Shown piece by piece: positions 1 through 8,691 of a stretch of 21,078 nt of DNA; the stretch's first letter is position 1; each line of letters starts with the position of its first letter. Location: contig JAWLFY010000083.1 in the NCBI GenBank assembly GCA_041685355.1, forward strand, positions 1 to 21,078, in the 5' to 3' direction. The notes beneath the pieces were generated by a model. It was not told where the DNA came from, ran no database searches, and saw only the letters and a program-made list of their open reading frames with translations. The stretch is from JAWLFY01 sp041685355. GTDB lineage: Bacteria; Planctomycetota; Planctomycetia; Pirellulales; Pirellulaceae. A program made the position numbers and the translations under genes.

Positions 1-751
1 CAAACGGGTCGTCCGGCTCCGGCTCGGATTGCGGCTCCGACTCTGGTTGCGGCTCCGGCATCGGCTCGGATTCCGGTTCCGGCATCGGCTCAGGCTCATC
101 CGCCGGCTCCGGCTCGGATTGCGGCTCCGGCATCGGTTCCGGCTCATCCGCCGGCTCCGGCTCGGATTCCGGCTCCGGCATCGGCTCCGGCTCATCCGCC
201 GGCTCCGGCTCGGATTCCGGCTCCGGCATCGGCTCCGGCTCATCCGCCGGCTCCGGCTCAGATTCCGGCTCCGGCATCGGCTCAGGCTCATCCGCCGGCT
301 CCGGCTCAGATTCCGGCTCCGGCATCGGCTCCGGCTCATCCGCCGGCTCCGGCTCAGATTCCGGCTCAGGGGCAGGTTCCGGCTCGGACTCCGGCGTCGG
401 AGCCGGCATCGGCGCGGGCTCCGTTTCCGGTTCGGGTGCGGGCTCCGATTCCGGCGCGGGCTCGGGTTCCGGCGCGGGCTCGGGTTCCGGCGGCGGAGGT
501 GGCATCGGCGCGGGCTCCGATTCCGACTCCGACCATTCCCCCTCACCCCCCAATTCCGAATCCGGTACGCAACACACCGGTGCCGGCTCGCACTCGACAA
601 TCACCACACAACAAGGCGACGGAGGACACGGCGGCGGGCCGCAACGGCTGCGGTGGAAGAACCACCCGGCCGTCGCGGGACCGACCCCCAGTACCGTCAC
701 CAGACTAAAGACAATGACGAGCTGCAAGATCCGAGGGATCACACGTTTCAT
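1..751 (-). CDS. Secreted Pro/Glu-rich repeat protein, C-terminus off the window
   Basis: The reading frame is open on the minus strand from an ATG at 749-751 to the left edge, giving about 250 visible residues. It begins MKRVIPRILQLVIVFSL, a charged start and hydrophobic core ending near PATA-GW, so a Sec signal peptide with cleavage after about residue 28 is likely. A short Cys/Pro segment follows (CGPPPCPPSPCC), then a long run of Pro, Glu, Ser, Ala and Met built largely from a 16-residue unit (EPEPADEPEPMPEPES). A good Shine-Dalgarno, GGAGGAG, lies at 762-768, ten bases before the ATG, and decides the start. No catalytic domain is visible. The acidic proline-rich region looks like an extended envelope spacer or wall-associated stalk, which is inference. 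Whether a folded domain follows cannot be seen because the stop is outside the window. Confidence 0.75.
   Translation of the reverse strand, partial: MKRVIPRILQLVIVFSLVTVLGVGPATAGWFFHRSRCGPPPCPPSPCCVVIVECEPAPVCCVPDSELGGEGEWSESESEPAPMPPPPPEPEPAPEPEPAPESEPAPEPETEPAPMPAPTPESEPEPAPEPESEPEPADEPEPMPEPESEPEPADEPEPMPEPESEPEPADEPEPMPEPESEPEPADEPEPMPEPESEPEPADEPEPMPEPQSEPEPADEPEPMPEPESEPMPEPQPESEPQSEPEPDDPF
49..384 (-). repeat. 48-bp in-frame tandem repeat (about 6-7 copies)
   Basis: The hexamer catccg recurs at 97, 145, 193, 241, 289 and 337, exactly 48 bases apart. The units between are nearly identical (ccggct, ccggct, c(a/g)gatt, ccggct, ccggca, tcggct, ccggct, catccg). Since 48 is 16 codons, copy number can change without breaking the frame of the Pro/Glu-rich protein. 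Flanking DNA to about 540 is a looser version of the same coding pattern. Confidence 0.9.
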
Positions 752-1163
752 GATGGTTTGGCTCCTCCGCAGTCGCAAAGACGGCAGGTCAAAGGCGGAA
801 AACTTGAGCGACGGACGGAATCCCCCCCTCACCCGATCTTGGTCGCGTCCAGGGTGACTCTCTCGACCCGAAAGCGGCAGACCCCTCGGTCAGTCGCCGG
901 GCCGAGAAGCATGTCGAGAAAGGATCGCCCCCGAATCCGGGACGAACCGCCACGACCCCACATCCTAGTCGCGCCGAAAACGCTGGGCAAGAATTTACCT
1001 CTGGGGGGCGTGGGATAAGTGGGGCAACGCGAGCCCGAGGGTCTCCCCATCGGAATTCGGGTCGTCCTCACGACGCCGATCAGTCAAACTCGCGTCGCCG
1101 GTCCCTCGCCGGCGACAAAATGCGTTCGCCAGGAACGCGCCAGAGCAACACGGGAGCGGCTGG
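752..1163. other. Divergent intergenic region, no gene recognised
   Basis: These 412 bases separate the minus-strand PE-rich gene from the plus-strand kinase and should hold both promoters. I saw no convincing -35/-10 pair, no RNA gene and no strong repeat. The short open frames here have no recognisable protein character or good ribosome sites. Confidence 0.5.
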
Positions 1164-2969
1164 ATGTTTCGGCTATTTCAAGGCCTGTTCGCGTCGATGA
1201 GCCTGGAACGAAAATGCCTCCTGTTCTTCGGCTCCGCGCTGATCGTGCTGATGTGCGGTGCGTTCTGCGTCGTTCTCCTCCTCGCCAACGGCCTCGTCCT
1301 CGATAACACCCGCCAACGAGCCGAAGACTTCGGGGCCGCCCAACTGATGCTGCTCCACAATACCGCCGAGTGGTCCCAAGGCGTCCCGCAAAGGACCGCC
1401 GCCTCCACCAACGAAGTCCTCGACGGACTGCGCGCCGAACTCCTCCGCGAAGACATGGAGTTCGAACTCCTCGCCCCAAAAGATTCCCCCCCATTCGCCG
1501 ACATGGGACGGGCGGTGACCCCCGAATCGGCCCGCGAACAGACACTCCTCCGCGACCTCGAAACCGACTTCCGACGCGAACTGAGCCGCCGCTACACCGA
1601 CGAACGTCCCGACCTGGCGAAAAACCTCGACCTCGGCGAAAACGAATCGATGCGGCGGATCCGCGTGTTCAGCAAGCCCGTGTATGCCGAACGGGGCCCG
1701 ATCGATGGCCGCTACATCCACTACAAACCCGTGTTCCCCAAGTTCAGCTGCTTCACCTGCCACTACCGCGAAGGCGAAGAGATCTCGCTCGATGACCCGG
1801 TCCGACTCGCCGAACAAGCCCCGTTCCGGGTGATGAAGGTGAGCATGCCCTACGAAGAAACGCTCGAAACCGAAACGTGGATCCAAGCGATCCTGATCGC
1901 GATGGCAATGCTGATCATCGCCATCGGACTGTTCGTGCTCCACGCCATCATGCGACACCTCGTGATCCAACCCCTGCTGCACCTCCGGGACGTCAGCGAC
2001 GCGATCACCCACGGCGACATCAGCCAACGCGCGACGATCGACACCGAAGACGAATTCCGGCAACTCGCCGACGCGTTCAACCGCATGCTCCGACACCTCA
2101 CCGAAACCCAAGACCAGATCCAAGAGGTCAACCGAGAACTCGATGCCCGCGTCGACCAACTCGCCCAACTCAACCTCCAACTCTACGAAGCGAACCGGCT
2201 CAAAAGCGACTTCCTCGCCAACATGAGCCACGAACTCCGTACCCCGCTCAACAGCATCATCGGCTTCTCCGAAGTCCTCCAGGGAATCGACTCGCTCAAC
2301 GACAAACAACGGCGATACGCCTCAAACATCCAAAAGAGCGGACGGATGCTGCTCGAAATGATCAACGACATCCTCGACCTGGCCAAAGTCGAAGCCGGAA
2401 AACTCGAAGTCCGCTGCAACGAGTTCGACGTCGCGCGACTCATCGCCGCACAGTGCGACATGATCCAGTCGCTCTCCGAAGACAAAAACATCTCGCTGAC
2501 CCTCGACGTCCCCGACGACCTCCCCACCGCCCACCAAGACCAAAACAAACTGGGACAGATCACGAACAACCTGCTCAGCAACGCGATCAAGTTCACCCCA
2601 GAAGGAGGCATGATCACGATCACCGTCCGTGATCTCCTCGATGGCCGCTTCCGACTCTCGGTCCGTGACACCGGCGTCGGGATCGCCGAAGAAGACCAGC
2701 CGATCATCTTCCAAAAGTTCCGCCAAAGCAAAAGCGTCCTCGACGGCGAAGGACTCACCCGCGAATTCGCCGGCACCGGGCTCGGCTTGTCGATCGTCAA
2801 AGAATTGGCCAAGCTGCTCGGCGGCGAAGTCGACTTCGTCAGCGAACTCGGTCACGGAAGCACCTTCTTCGTCATCTTGCCCTGGCGATACGGCGACCGC
2901 GACGCCGTCCGTCGCCCCCCTCACCAAATGACCGCCAACCCTCCCGGCCCGATCGAAACGGCCTCCTAA
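1164..2969 (+). CDS. Membrane sensor histidine kinase with CxxCH (haem c-type) sensor domain
   Basis: This 601-residue protein has a first membrane helix at about 19-42, an extracytoplasmic domain at about 43-238, and a second helix at about 239-262. HAMP follows at about 263-313, then a short coiled linker, then a HisKA domain with SHELRTPLN (phospho-acceptor His356). The HATPase domain carries the N box NNLLSNAIKF (468-477), DTGVGI (502-507) and GTGLGL (537-542). The sensor domain contains CFTCH (Cys196, Cys199, His200; bases 1749-1763), the signature for covalent haem c attachment. The architecture resembles DUF3365/Tll0287-type haem sensors, so redox or gas sensing is inferred. There is no receiver domain and no adjacent response regulator, so it is an orphan kinase whose partner is elsewhere. 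GGGAG at 1152-1156 supports the ATG. rnhA follows after 6 nt, suggesting one transcript. Confidence 0.93.
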   Translation: MFRLFQGLFASMSLERKCLLFFGSALIVLMCGAFCVVLLLANGLVLDNTRQRAEDFGAAQLMLLHNTAEWSQGVPQRTAASTNEVLDGLRAELLREDMEFELLAPKDSPPFADMGRAVTPESAREQTLLRDLETDFRRELSRRYTDERPDLAKNLDLGENESMRRIRVFSKPVYAERGPIDGRYIHYKPVFPKFSCFTCHYREGEEISLDDPVRLAEQAPFRVMKVSMPYEETLETETWIQAILIAMAMLIIAIGLFVLHAIMRHLVIQPLLHLRDVSDAITHGDISQRATIDTEDEFRQLADAFNRMLRHLTETQDQIQEVNRELDARVDQLAQLNLQLYEANRLKSDFLANMSHELRTPLNSIIGFSEVLQGIDSLNDKQRRYASNIQKSGRMLLEMINDILDLAKVEAGKLEVRCNEFDVARLIAAQCDMIQSLSEDKNISLTLDVPDDLPTAHQDQNKLGQITNNLLSNAIKFTPEGGMITITVRDLLDGRFRLSVRDTGVGIAEEDQPIIFQKFRQSKSVLDGEGLTREFAGTGLGLSIVKELAKLLGGEVDFVSELGHGSTFFVILPWRYGDRDAVRRPPHQMTANPPGPIETAS

Positions 2970-2975
2970 CCCCTC

Positions 2976-3431
2976 ATGAAACCGGTCGACCTCTATACCG
3001 ACGGCGCCTGCAGCGGGAACCCCGGCCCCGGGGGCTGGGCCTTCCTCCTCCGCTGCCCCAAAACCCTCAAAGAACTCGAGCGGAGCGGCGGCGACCCGAG
3101 TACCACCAACAACCAAATGGAACTCGTCGCGGTCATCCGCGGACTCGAAACCCTCCGGGAACCCTGCCGCGTCAGCCTCTACTCCGACAGCAAATACGTC
3201 GGCCAAGGGATCACCAGCTGGATGGCCGGCTGGAAATCACGCGGCTGGAAACGGAAAGAAGGAAGCAAGCTGGTCCCGGTCAAAAACGTCGAACTCTGGC
3301 GACGGCTCGACGAGCTGATGCAAACCCACGCGATCGATTTCCACCACGTCCGCGGACACGCCGGTCACACCGAAAACGAACGCTGCGACCAACTCGCCGT
3401 CCAAGCCTGCCAGAAATATCGCCGCCGCTAG
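2976..3431 (+). CDS. rnhA: Ribonuclease HI
   Basis: This cytoplasmic endonuclease cuts the RNA strand of RNA-DNA hybrids (R-loops, Okazaki primers). It is 151 residues, the normal length. The N-terminus has the family signature YTDGACSGNPGPGGWA. Four acidic catalytic positions are recognisable: Asp9, Glu49 (NNQMEL), Asp71 (YSDSKYV) and Asp138 (NERCDQLA). The flexible-loop His128 lies in VRGHAGHTENERCD. The basic handle (AGWKSRGWKRKEG) is present, as in the E. coli-type enzyme. The ATG lies 6 nt after the kinase stop with no strong Shine-Dalgarno, so translational coupling is plausible. Its TAG overlaps the TAG of the convergent ccs gene within the palindrome CTAG at 3428-3431. Confidence 0.96.
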   Translation: MKPVDLYTDGACSGNPGPGGWAFLLRCPKTLKELERSGGDPSTTNNQMELVAVIRGLETLREPCRVSLYSDSKYVGQGITSWMAGWKSRGWKRKEGSKLVPVKNVELWRRLDELMQTHAIDFHHVRGHAGHTENERCDQLAVQACQKYRRR

Positions 3432-6400
3432 GCCGCCGACGGGTCCGATGTCTTCCAGAACGACAGCCCGGCAATGATGAACGCCAACTGGCTGAGCATG
3501 TAAATTGTCAGCCACATCAGCACCCCTTCGGTGAACCCGTAGCTGTGTAGACCGATCCCGAGCTCGTTCGTCCCGAACCAACTCCATGCGGTCACGATGT
3601 TCCCGCCGATCGCCAAAATCGAAAACCCGCGGGCGCCAACCATCCCGTCCCAACGCGCGTGCAACATGATCGCGTTCCAAATCACGATCAACAGCGCCCC
3701 GTTCTCCTTCGGGTCCCAACCCCAGAACCGACCCCAACTGTCGTCGGCCCACAAACCCCCGAGCACCGTCCCGACGAAACTGAACAAAATCCCGAAACAG
3801 GCCGCCCCGTACACACAACGATACAAGTTACGCAGCGGCTTCCCCTCTTTGCCGATCCAACCGGCGATCAAGTACCCGATCCCGAGAGTCCCCGCGACCA
3901 ACGTCGCGACGTAACCGAGCGAAACGCTGATCACGTGCGTCGTCAACCAAAACTGCGTGTCGAGCACCGCCTGCAACACCGGCATCGTGTCCCCTTCGTC
4001 CAACCCATAGGCGACCCGCAGCGTCAGCATCCCCGCCACCGCCGCCAACATGTTCCCCGTCCCATATCGGAACAGCCGCTCGACGACCAAACCGAATAGC
4101 ACCGCCGCCCAGCCGACGAACACCGCGGACGAATAAATGTTGATCACCGGCGCCCGACCGGTGATGTAGATCCGCGAAATCAGCGTGACGGTGTGAATCA
4201 ACATCGCGACCACCACCGTCGCCCACACCACCCGCCGAAGCGGCTCCGAATCGATCCCGAAATAAATCAACCCCAATACCATCGCCAAGACATAAAACAC
4301 GGTCGCGATCGTCGTCGGGTGCGACGAACTCATCCAGTGCTCGAGCGACACCTTCGACGGCTGATACCCGGCGATCGGGTACTCCGTCACCGACGCCCGC
4401 AACCGATCAACCGCCCCGTTAAACGCTTCCTCGTCTTCGTCGGCGTACGCCTTCGTCAGCCTCTCGAACTGCTCAACCTCCGACCGTGTCGGCTCACCCG
4501 ACGTCGCCAGCGATTGAAGCGAGTCGAAATACGCCGGGCCGTACGGCTCCCACGACGGCTGGTCCACCGCCTCCGCCGCCTCCTCTTCCGTCGGCGGGAT
4601 CACCGACGGCGCGTCCATCCGCCGCAAGTTCTTCATCAACCGGTCGATCTCCTCGATCTGCCGGACCATGAACAGCTGACGCTGCTGCTCAGTCGCCTCC
4701 GGAAACCGATCGTCCGGAAACGGCACGAACCGCGGCGTGCGAAATGCCACCGCCGCCGTCTGGAACTGACGCTTCCGAAGCTCCAACTCGATCAGCTTCT
4801 TCTCCTTAAACGAAACCTCCTCCGGCGTCGCCTGCTGCTTCTCGAACGCCGCCGTCGTCAACCGACGGACCTGCTCCTCGTTCCGGCTGATCTCGTCGTA
4901 CGAGTAAAGCTTGCTCTCCTTGCGGTCCAGCCCCAACTCGCTCAACACCTCCTCGGCATCGATCCGGAACATCGGCAAGTAATACATCTTCGGGGTGTCG
5001 CTCGCGACTTCCAACAACCACCGCACTGCCGACAACCGACGGCCGTCGGCCCGCTCGCGAATGTCCCCGGGCGCCCCCTCGATCGGGAGCGACTCCTTGT
5101 TGCTGATCGCCTTCAGCGTCTGCCGCGCGTAGGCCTCGATCGGCATCACACGCCCGCCGAACTGCACCGGCAACCTGCCGAAACCGTCCAGGTCCATCGA
5201 CTCGCCCCGCGCCGCGGGACGCAACGTGTTCATCAGGGACGCATACGGCGTGAGCAAGATCGCCGCGATTAACGTGAACCCGCCAAACGCGATCACCGTC
5301 GGCAACGGACCCGTCTCCCGCCGGCGAAGCGCCGCCGACGTCTCGAACTCCTTCGCCACCTCCCGCCGACGACGACTCAAGAACCGCGTCAACGTCCCCC
5401 AAAAATGAACAAGCATCCCCAGCGCCGTGATGCTGCACGCCAAATACGGGATCAACCAACCCGAATTGCGGACGACCTGAATTCCGGTCATCTCCTTCCC
5501 GCCCGGAAGCGGCGTGTAGTTGCTCTGGTAAAACGTCTCGCCGCGGTACCGCAGCGGGTTGTTCATCCATACCCGCTCGCGGCGGTCCTCCCCTGTCTCT
5601 TCGTCGATGATCCGGATGAACGACGAGTAATCACGCGGCGTGTCGGTCCCGCTGTAATCGATCCGCCGGACGTCCTCCAACTGCACCCAGTACGGCTTCA
5701 CCTCACGGTGCAACCGCAACCCGATCTGATACGTCTTCCCGTCGATCTCGACCTCGTCCATCAAGTCCCCGAGCGTCGAGTCGGGACGGTTCAACTTGTA
5801 CTCGTTTAGCAAATGACTCAGCAGATACTTTCCGAGCGATTCGCCATCCTCCGGGTCGAGCAACTCGACATACGCCGCCGGCTGATTCAACTCGGCGTCG
5901 GTCCCACCCGACTTCGACCGCTCCACCGCCGTCCACTCAAGCCCCAACCCGCTGTCCGCCAACTCGGGCGGCGACGCCCCCTCTTCCAGCCCCGAGTTCT
6001 CTAAGAACTTCAGCACTCGCACCTCGGCCGGCAACGACTCCCCCCGAATCGGCTCGCCACTCTCCGCAGCCTCCCGCACCCGACGCCCCGGGATCGCTGT
6101 CACCCGGTCCACATCCCCGTCGGTCCGGATGAACGCCAACTCGATCTCGTCCAAATTCACGAACGTGTTCGTCGATTCCCCCTCGACCAACGACAAACGT
6201 TGCTCGAGTTGACGGTCCCCAAACACGAACTGGCCGACCATCAACAACCCCACCCCGAGATGCAACAACACATTGCCACCCTGCTTCCCGAACAACATCT
6301 GACAGCCGACGAGCAGAATCAGCCCCGCCCCGAGACCCTTCGTCAACTGCCACACGATCCGTAGCCCCGGGTCGCCAATCCGGGCTCCGGTCGATAACGA

Positions 6401-7024
6401 GTAGATCACCCAGCCGCCGAGCGCCACCGCGGCAATCGCCATGCAAACCCGCGGCACCGTCGCCGGAATTCGAAACGCCCCCCACACCAACCCGACCGAC
6501 GCGATCGCGAGCGACGCCAAAATCAACCCCCAAAGCTGGTCGTAGCTGATCGGCGGCGTCCCCTGCAGCCCCTCCGTGCTGTGTCCCGACGCGATGATCA
6601 ATCCGGCAACCCCGGCCCCCGCCGCGAGAAAACCGAGCCCACCCGCCAACGTCCCCCCGCGAGCGTTCAACTTGAACCGAGTCGCCTTCGCCGCGACCAA
6701 ATTGATCATCAACAACAACCCGATCAACGCCCCGCCCGGAAACGGGATCACGCCAGGAATTGGCTCCTGATGCGGGTAAAACGCCTGAGGAAAGAAGTCG
6801 TCGAAGTGCATCCACGCGATCCAGGTCAAGAAATAACGCTGCTTGACCTCCAGCATGTTGAGCTCGTCCTGCGCGAGCGTCCCCACCAACACGATCACCA
6901 ACGAGAGGGCGAACAGCGTGACCGTCAGCTTCAGCGAACCGAGAGCATGGAACACCGCGGACAGTGTCCACACGGACTCGTTGTCGCGTGGCATCGTGCG
7001 AGCGTCGGTGGTAATGGTGGCCAT
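3428..7024 (-). CDS. ccsBA: CcsBA/ResBC-type cytochrome c synthase (ResB-CcsA fusion)
   Basis: This is the System II enzyme that exports haem and ligates it to CxxCH motifs of apocytochromes outside the membrane. It is a single 1198-residue polypeptide. The N-terminal ResB/CcsB part starts with a helix at about 33-50 ending in the family sequence GTLAQDE, and has several helices and a large extracytoplasmic loop before a last helix (GWLIPYLACSITALGM). A soluble stretch of about 300 residues follows, including LPVQFGGRVMPIEAYARQTL. The C-terminal CcsA part has TGRAPVINIYSS (from about 955), the WWD haem-binding motif WGRFWGWDPKE (1097-1107), and candidate haem-ligand histidines His944, His1030 and His1160. 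It is longer than the roughly 900-1100 residues I expect of bacterial fusions because of the central region. The ATG at 7022-7024 has only a weak ribosome site (GAAGTGA). The upstream lipoprotein gene ends 37 nt before it, same strand. Confidence 0.93.
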   Translation of the reverse strand: MATITTDARTMPRDNESVWTLSAVFHALGSLKLTVTLFALSLVIVLVGTLAQDELNMLEVKQRYFLTWIAWMHFDDFFPQAFYPHQEPIPGVIPFPGGALIGLLLMINLVAAKATRFKLNARGGTLAGGLGFLAAGAGVAGLIIASGHSTEGLQGTPPISYDQLWGLILASLAIASVGLVWGAFRIPATVPRVCMAIAAVALGGWVIYSLSTGARIGDPGLRIVWQLTKGLGAGLILLVGCQMLFGKQGGNVLLHLGVGLLMVGQFVFGDRQLEQRLSLVEGESTNTFVNLDEIELAFIRTDGDVDRVTAIPGRRVREAAESGEPIRGESLPAEVRVLKFLENSGLEEGASPPELADSGLGLEWTAVERSKSGGTDAELNQPAAYVELLDPEDGESLGKYLLSHLLNEYKLNRPDSTLGDLMDEVEIDGKTYQIGLRLHREVKPYWVQLEDVRRIDYSGTDTPRDYSSFIRIIDEETGEDRRERVWMNNPLRYRGETFYQSNYTPLPGGKEMTGIQVVRNSGWLIPYLACSITALGMLVHFWGTLTRFLSRRRREVAKEFETSAALRRRETGPLPTVIAFGGFTLIAAILLTPYASLMNTLRPAARGESMDLDGFGRLPVQFGGRVMPIEAYARQTLKAISNKESLPIEGAPGDIRERADGRRLSAVRWLLEVASDTPKMYYLPMFRIDAEEVLSELGLDRKESKLYSYDEISRNEEQVRRLTTAAFEKQQATPEEVSFKEKKLIELELRKRQFQTAAVAFRTPRFVPFPDDRFPEATEQQRQLFMVRQIEEIDRLMKNLRRMDAPSVIPPTEEEAAEAVDQPSWEPYGPAYFDSLQSLATSGEPTRSEVEQFERLTKAYADEDEEAFNGAVDRLRASVTEYPIAGYQPSKVSLEHWMSSSHPTTIATVFYVLAMVLGLIYFGIDSEPLRRVVWATVVVAMLIHTVTLISRIYITGRAPVINIYSSAVFVGWAAVLFGLVVERLFRYGTGNMLAAVAGMLTLRVAYGLDEGDTMPVLQAVLDTQFWLTTHVISVSLGYVATLVAGTLGIGYLIAGWIGKEGKPLRNLYRCVYGAACFGILFSFVGTVLGGLWADDSWGRFWGWDPKENGALLIVIWNAIMLHARWDGMVGARGFSILAIGGNIVTAWSWFGTNELGIGLHSYGFTEGVLMWLTIYMLSQLAFIIAGLSFWKTSDPSAA

Positions 7025-7061
7025 CGTGTCACTTCGTGGATTGAGAGACGAAAAGCGTCTT

Positions 7062-8482
7062 TTACAGTCTGAGCGATTCCAGGAAAGAAAGCATCCTTTC
7101 CCCTTCCTGATTCACGATCTCGTACGGACCGGTCATCTTGATGAACAGGCTTCGGCCCCCTTNNNNNNNNNNNNNNNNNNNNNNNNNNNNNNNNNNNNNN
7201 NNNNNNNNNNNNNNNNNNNNNNNNNNNNNNNNNNNNNNNNNNNNNNNNNNNNNNNNNNNNNNGACTCGGCCGGCTCTGACTCGGCCGGCCCCGCCGTTAA
7301 TACAAACCGCCGCCCCGGACGTCCGTCAACCTTGACCGACTCGGCGGCCCCCATCGCCTCGTCGACGACCTCCTCGGGCACACTCCCCGAACGGATCTGA
7401 CCCAGCCAACGGGCGACGTTCCCCCGCAAATCACCCCCGGCCGCGATTACCGTCACCTCCGCCGGAGACTCCTCGGGACCAACCTCGAACGCCTCCATCC
7501 GCATCCCGCCCTTGCGGCCCGCACGCCATCCTTCCGGAAGGTCAAAACTCAACCCGCTCGACGCCGACGAGGCTGCCGGGACCGGCGAAGACGCCTCACC
7601 AGCGCCGGAACCTCCGGGCGCACCCGAACCTCCGGGCGCACCCGAACCTCCGGGCGCACCCGAAGCCGACGCACCCGAACCCGACGGATTCGAACCCGTT
7701 GCTGATGACCTTCCCGGAGTGACCCCGCCCGTCGCCGAAGGAGGTCCGCCGGCGATCGGAGACCCCATCGTCGGGCGACCACCCGAGGCGAACGGGGCGG
7801 ACATCGACGCCGAACCCGCCGACGATCTGCCGACCAAGTCGACCCACACCGCCTCACCATCCGCTGCCGGGACCTCCATCGGTTCCGCCCCCGCCCATTT
7901 CTCCCGAGACGGCTCCAAACCCACCTGACCCCGCCACCGGTTCACGTTCAGCGAAACCTCCTCGTCCCAATCCTCCTGACGAGCCAACCGCGACACACTC
8001 AACTCGAGCTGCTTGCTCTCGGTCGCGATGTCGATCGTCGCAAAACGCATCGGCTTGTCCGCCCCCGTCCGCCATCCCTCCGGCAATTCGTCCAAGACCG
8101 GCTCGCCACCTTCAAATTCGACCGACTCCACAAACCCCCGAAACCGGTCCGCGACCGAATCGACCGCGTCGACCGGCCCCATCACCTTGAAAAACCAAGT
8201 TGCCTCACCGTGCGGCACCATCGCCGCCAACATCCGGTCGTCGCTCGGCTTCATCGCCGCCGGCCGGTTCCGAGGGATCTCGTACTCGCGGATCGGCTCC
8301 GGCGAATCGCAACCGGCCAACCCGATCCCGAAAAACAAACAGATCGCCAATCCGAACGACGCCTTCCCCCACGTGCCCCCAAAGCGGGAACCGGTGCGAA
8401 AGCCCGCAAGGGAAACAAGGCGCGAGCCGGTGTCAAATCCGGACTGAAAACCGGGGTGACTCGAGTGCGGTTGCCGCGGCAT
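7062..8482 (-). CDS. Planctomycete-type lipoprotein with duplicated domain, interrupted by assembly gap
   Basis: I do not recognise a named family. From the ATG at 8480-8482 the protein has a long basic, polar N-terminus, a hydrophobic segment and a lipobox LAGC (Cys58), so it is probably a lipid-anchored envelope protein. Motifs in order are WFFKVMGP (96-103), LPEGWRTG (133-140), NRWRGQVG (181-188), then a Gly/Ser/Pro/Ala linker with three APGGSG units. A second LPEGWRAG (315-322) and RWLGQI (358-363) follow, then the 100-N gap. Beyond the gap, frame-correct reading gives SLFIKMTGPYEIV ending in FLESLRL and a TAA at 7062-7064. This matches the earlier WFFKVMGP...FVESVEF segment, so the true C-terminus is there. 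The printed N count does not keep the frame; a gap length of 2 modulo 3 would. No ribosome site is evident at the ATG. ccsBA follows after 37 nt. Confidence 0.8.
7163..7262. other. Assembly gap of 100 N
   Basis: Exactly 100 N characters, the usual placeholder for a gap of unknown length. The right flank is a repeat encoding Ala-Glu-Ser-Glu-Pro (gactcggccggc twice within 27 bases), so a low-complexity coding repeat probably caused the assembly break. Confidence 0.97.
7611..7664 (-). repeat. 18-bp tandem repeat, 3 copies, in lipoprotein linker
   Basis: The unit cctccgggcgcacccgaa occurs three times without change at 7611-7628, 7629-7646 and 7647-7664. On the coding strand it encodes the hexapeptide repeat Ser-Gly-Ala-Pro-Gly-Gly in frame, lengthening the flexible linker between the two halves of the lipoprotein. 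Confidence 0.92.
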
Positions 8483-8691
8483 AAGAAGTTTTCGGGGCGT
8501 GGGGGACCGGCCAGGCGGACCCGGTTCGGGGGATGCGGCCGAATCACTCGGAAAGCCTATCCGAAAAGGGGCTGACCCTTTCTGGATTGACCCTTGGTGG
8601 AAAGGCAGACCGCTGGGGTGGGAGAGCCGCCCGTCACCTCCGCGGTCGGTTAACACCGAGACGGGAAAGTCCTGCGAACGGATCTTCCCCG

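Noticed and set aside
49..384. CRISPR-like regular 48-bp spacing
   Set aside because: The units are contiguous with no unique spacers and the period is a whole number of codons in a protein frame.
29..1018. Long plus-strand open frame rich in Arg/Leu
   Set aside because: It is the mirror of the minus-strand Pro/Glu repeat gene; the minus frame has a signal peptide, a good ribosome site and sensible composition, this one does not.
829..1071. 80-residue minus-strand open frame
   Set aside because: No recognisable domain, no ribosome site and low-quality composition in an intergenic region.
1173..2309. 378-residue frame antisense to the kinase
   Set aside because: Its Glu/Val/Gly-rich text is the complement of C-ending kinase codons; the plus-strand frame has all kinase motifs.
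7133..7162. Stop at 7133 for the lipoprotein
   Set aside because: It arises only from reading through 100 placeholder Ns; the correct frame on that side continues to TAA at 7062-7064.
8483..8656. GTG start at 8656 extending the lipoprotein by 58 residues
   Set aside because: The extension would place the lipobox over 110 residues in and has no signal-peptide character; the ATG at 8482 is more reasonable although its ribosome site is weak.
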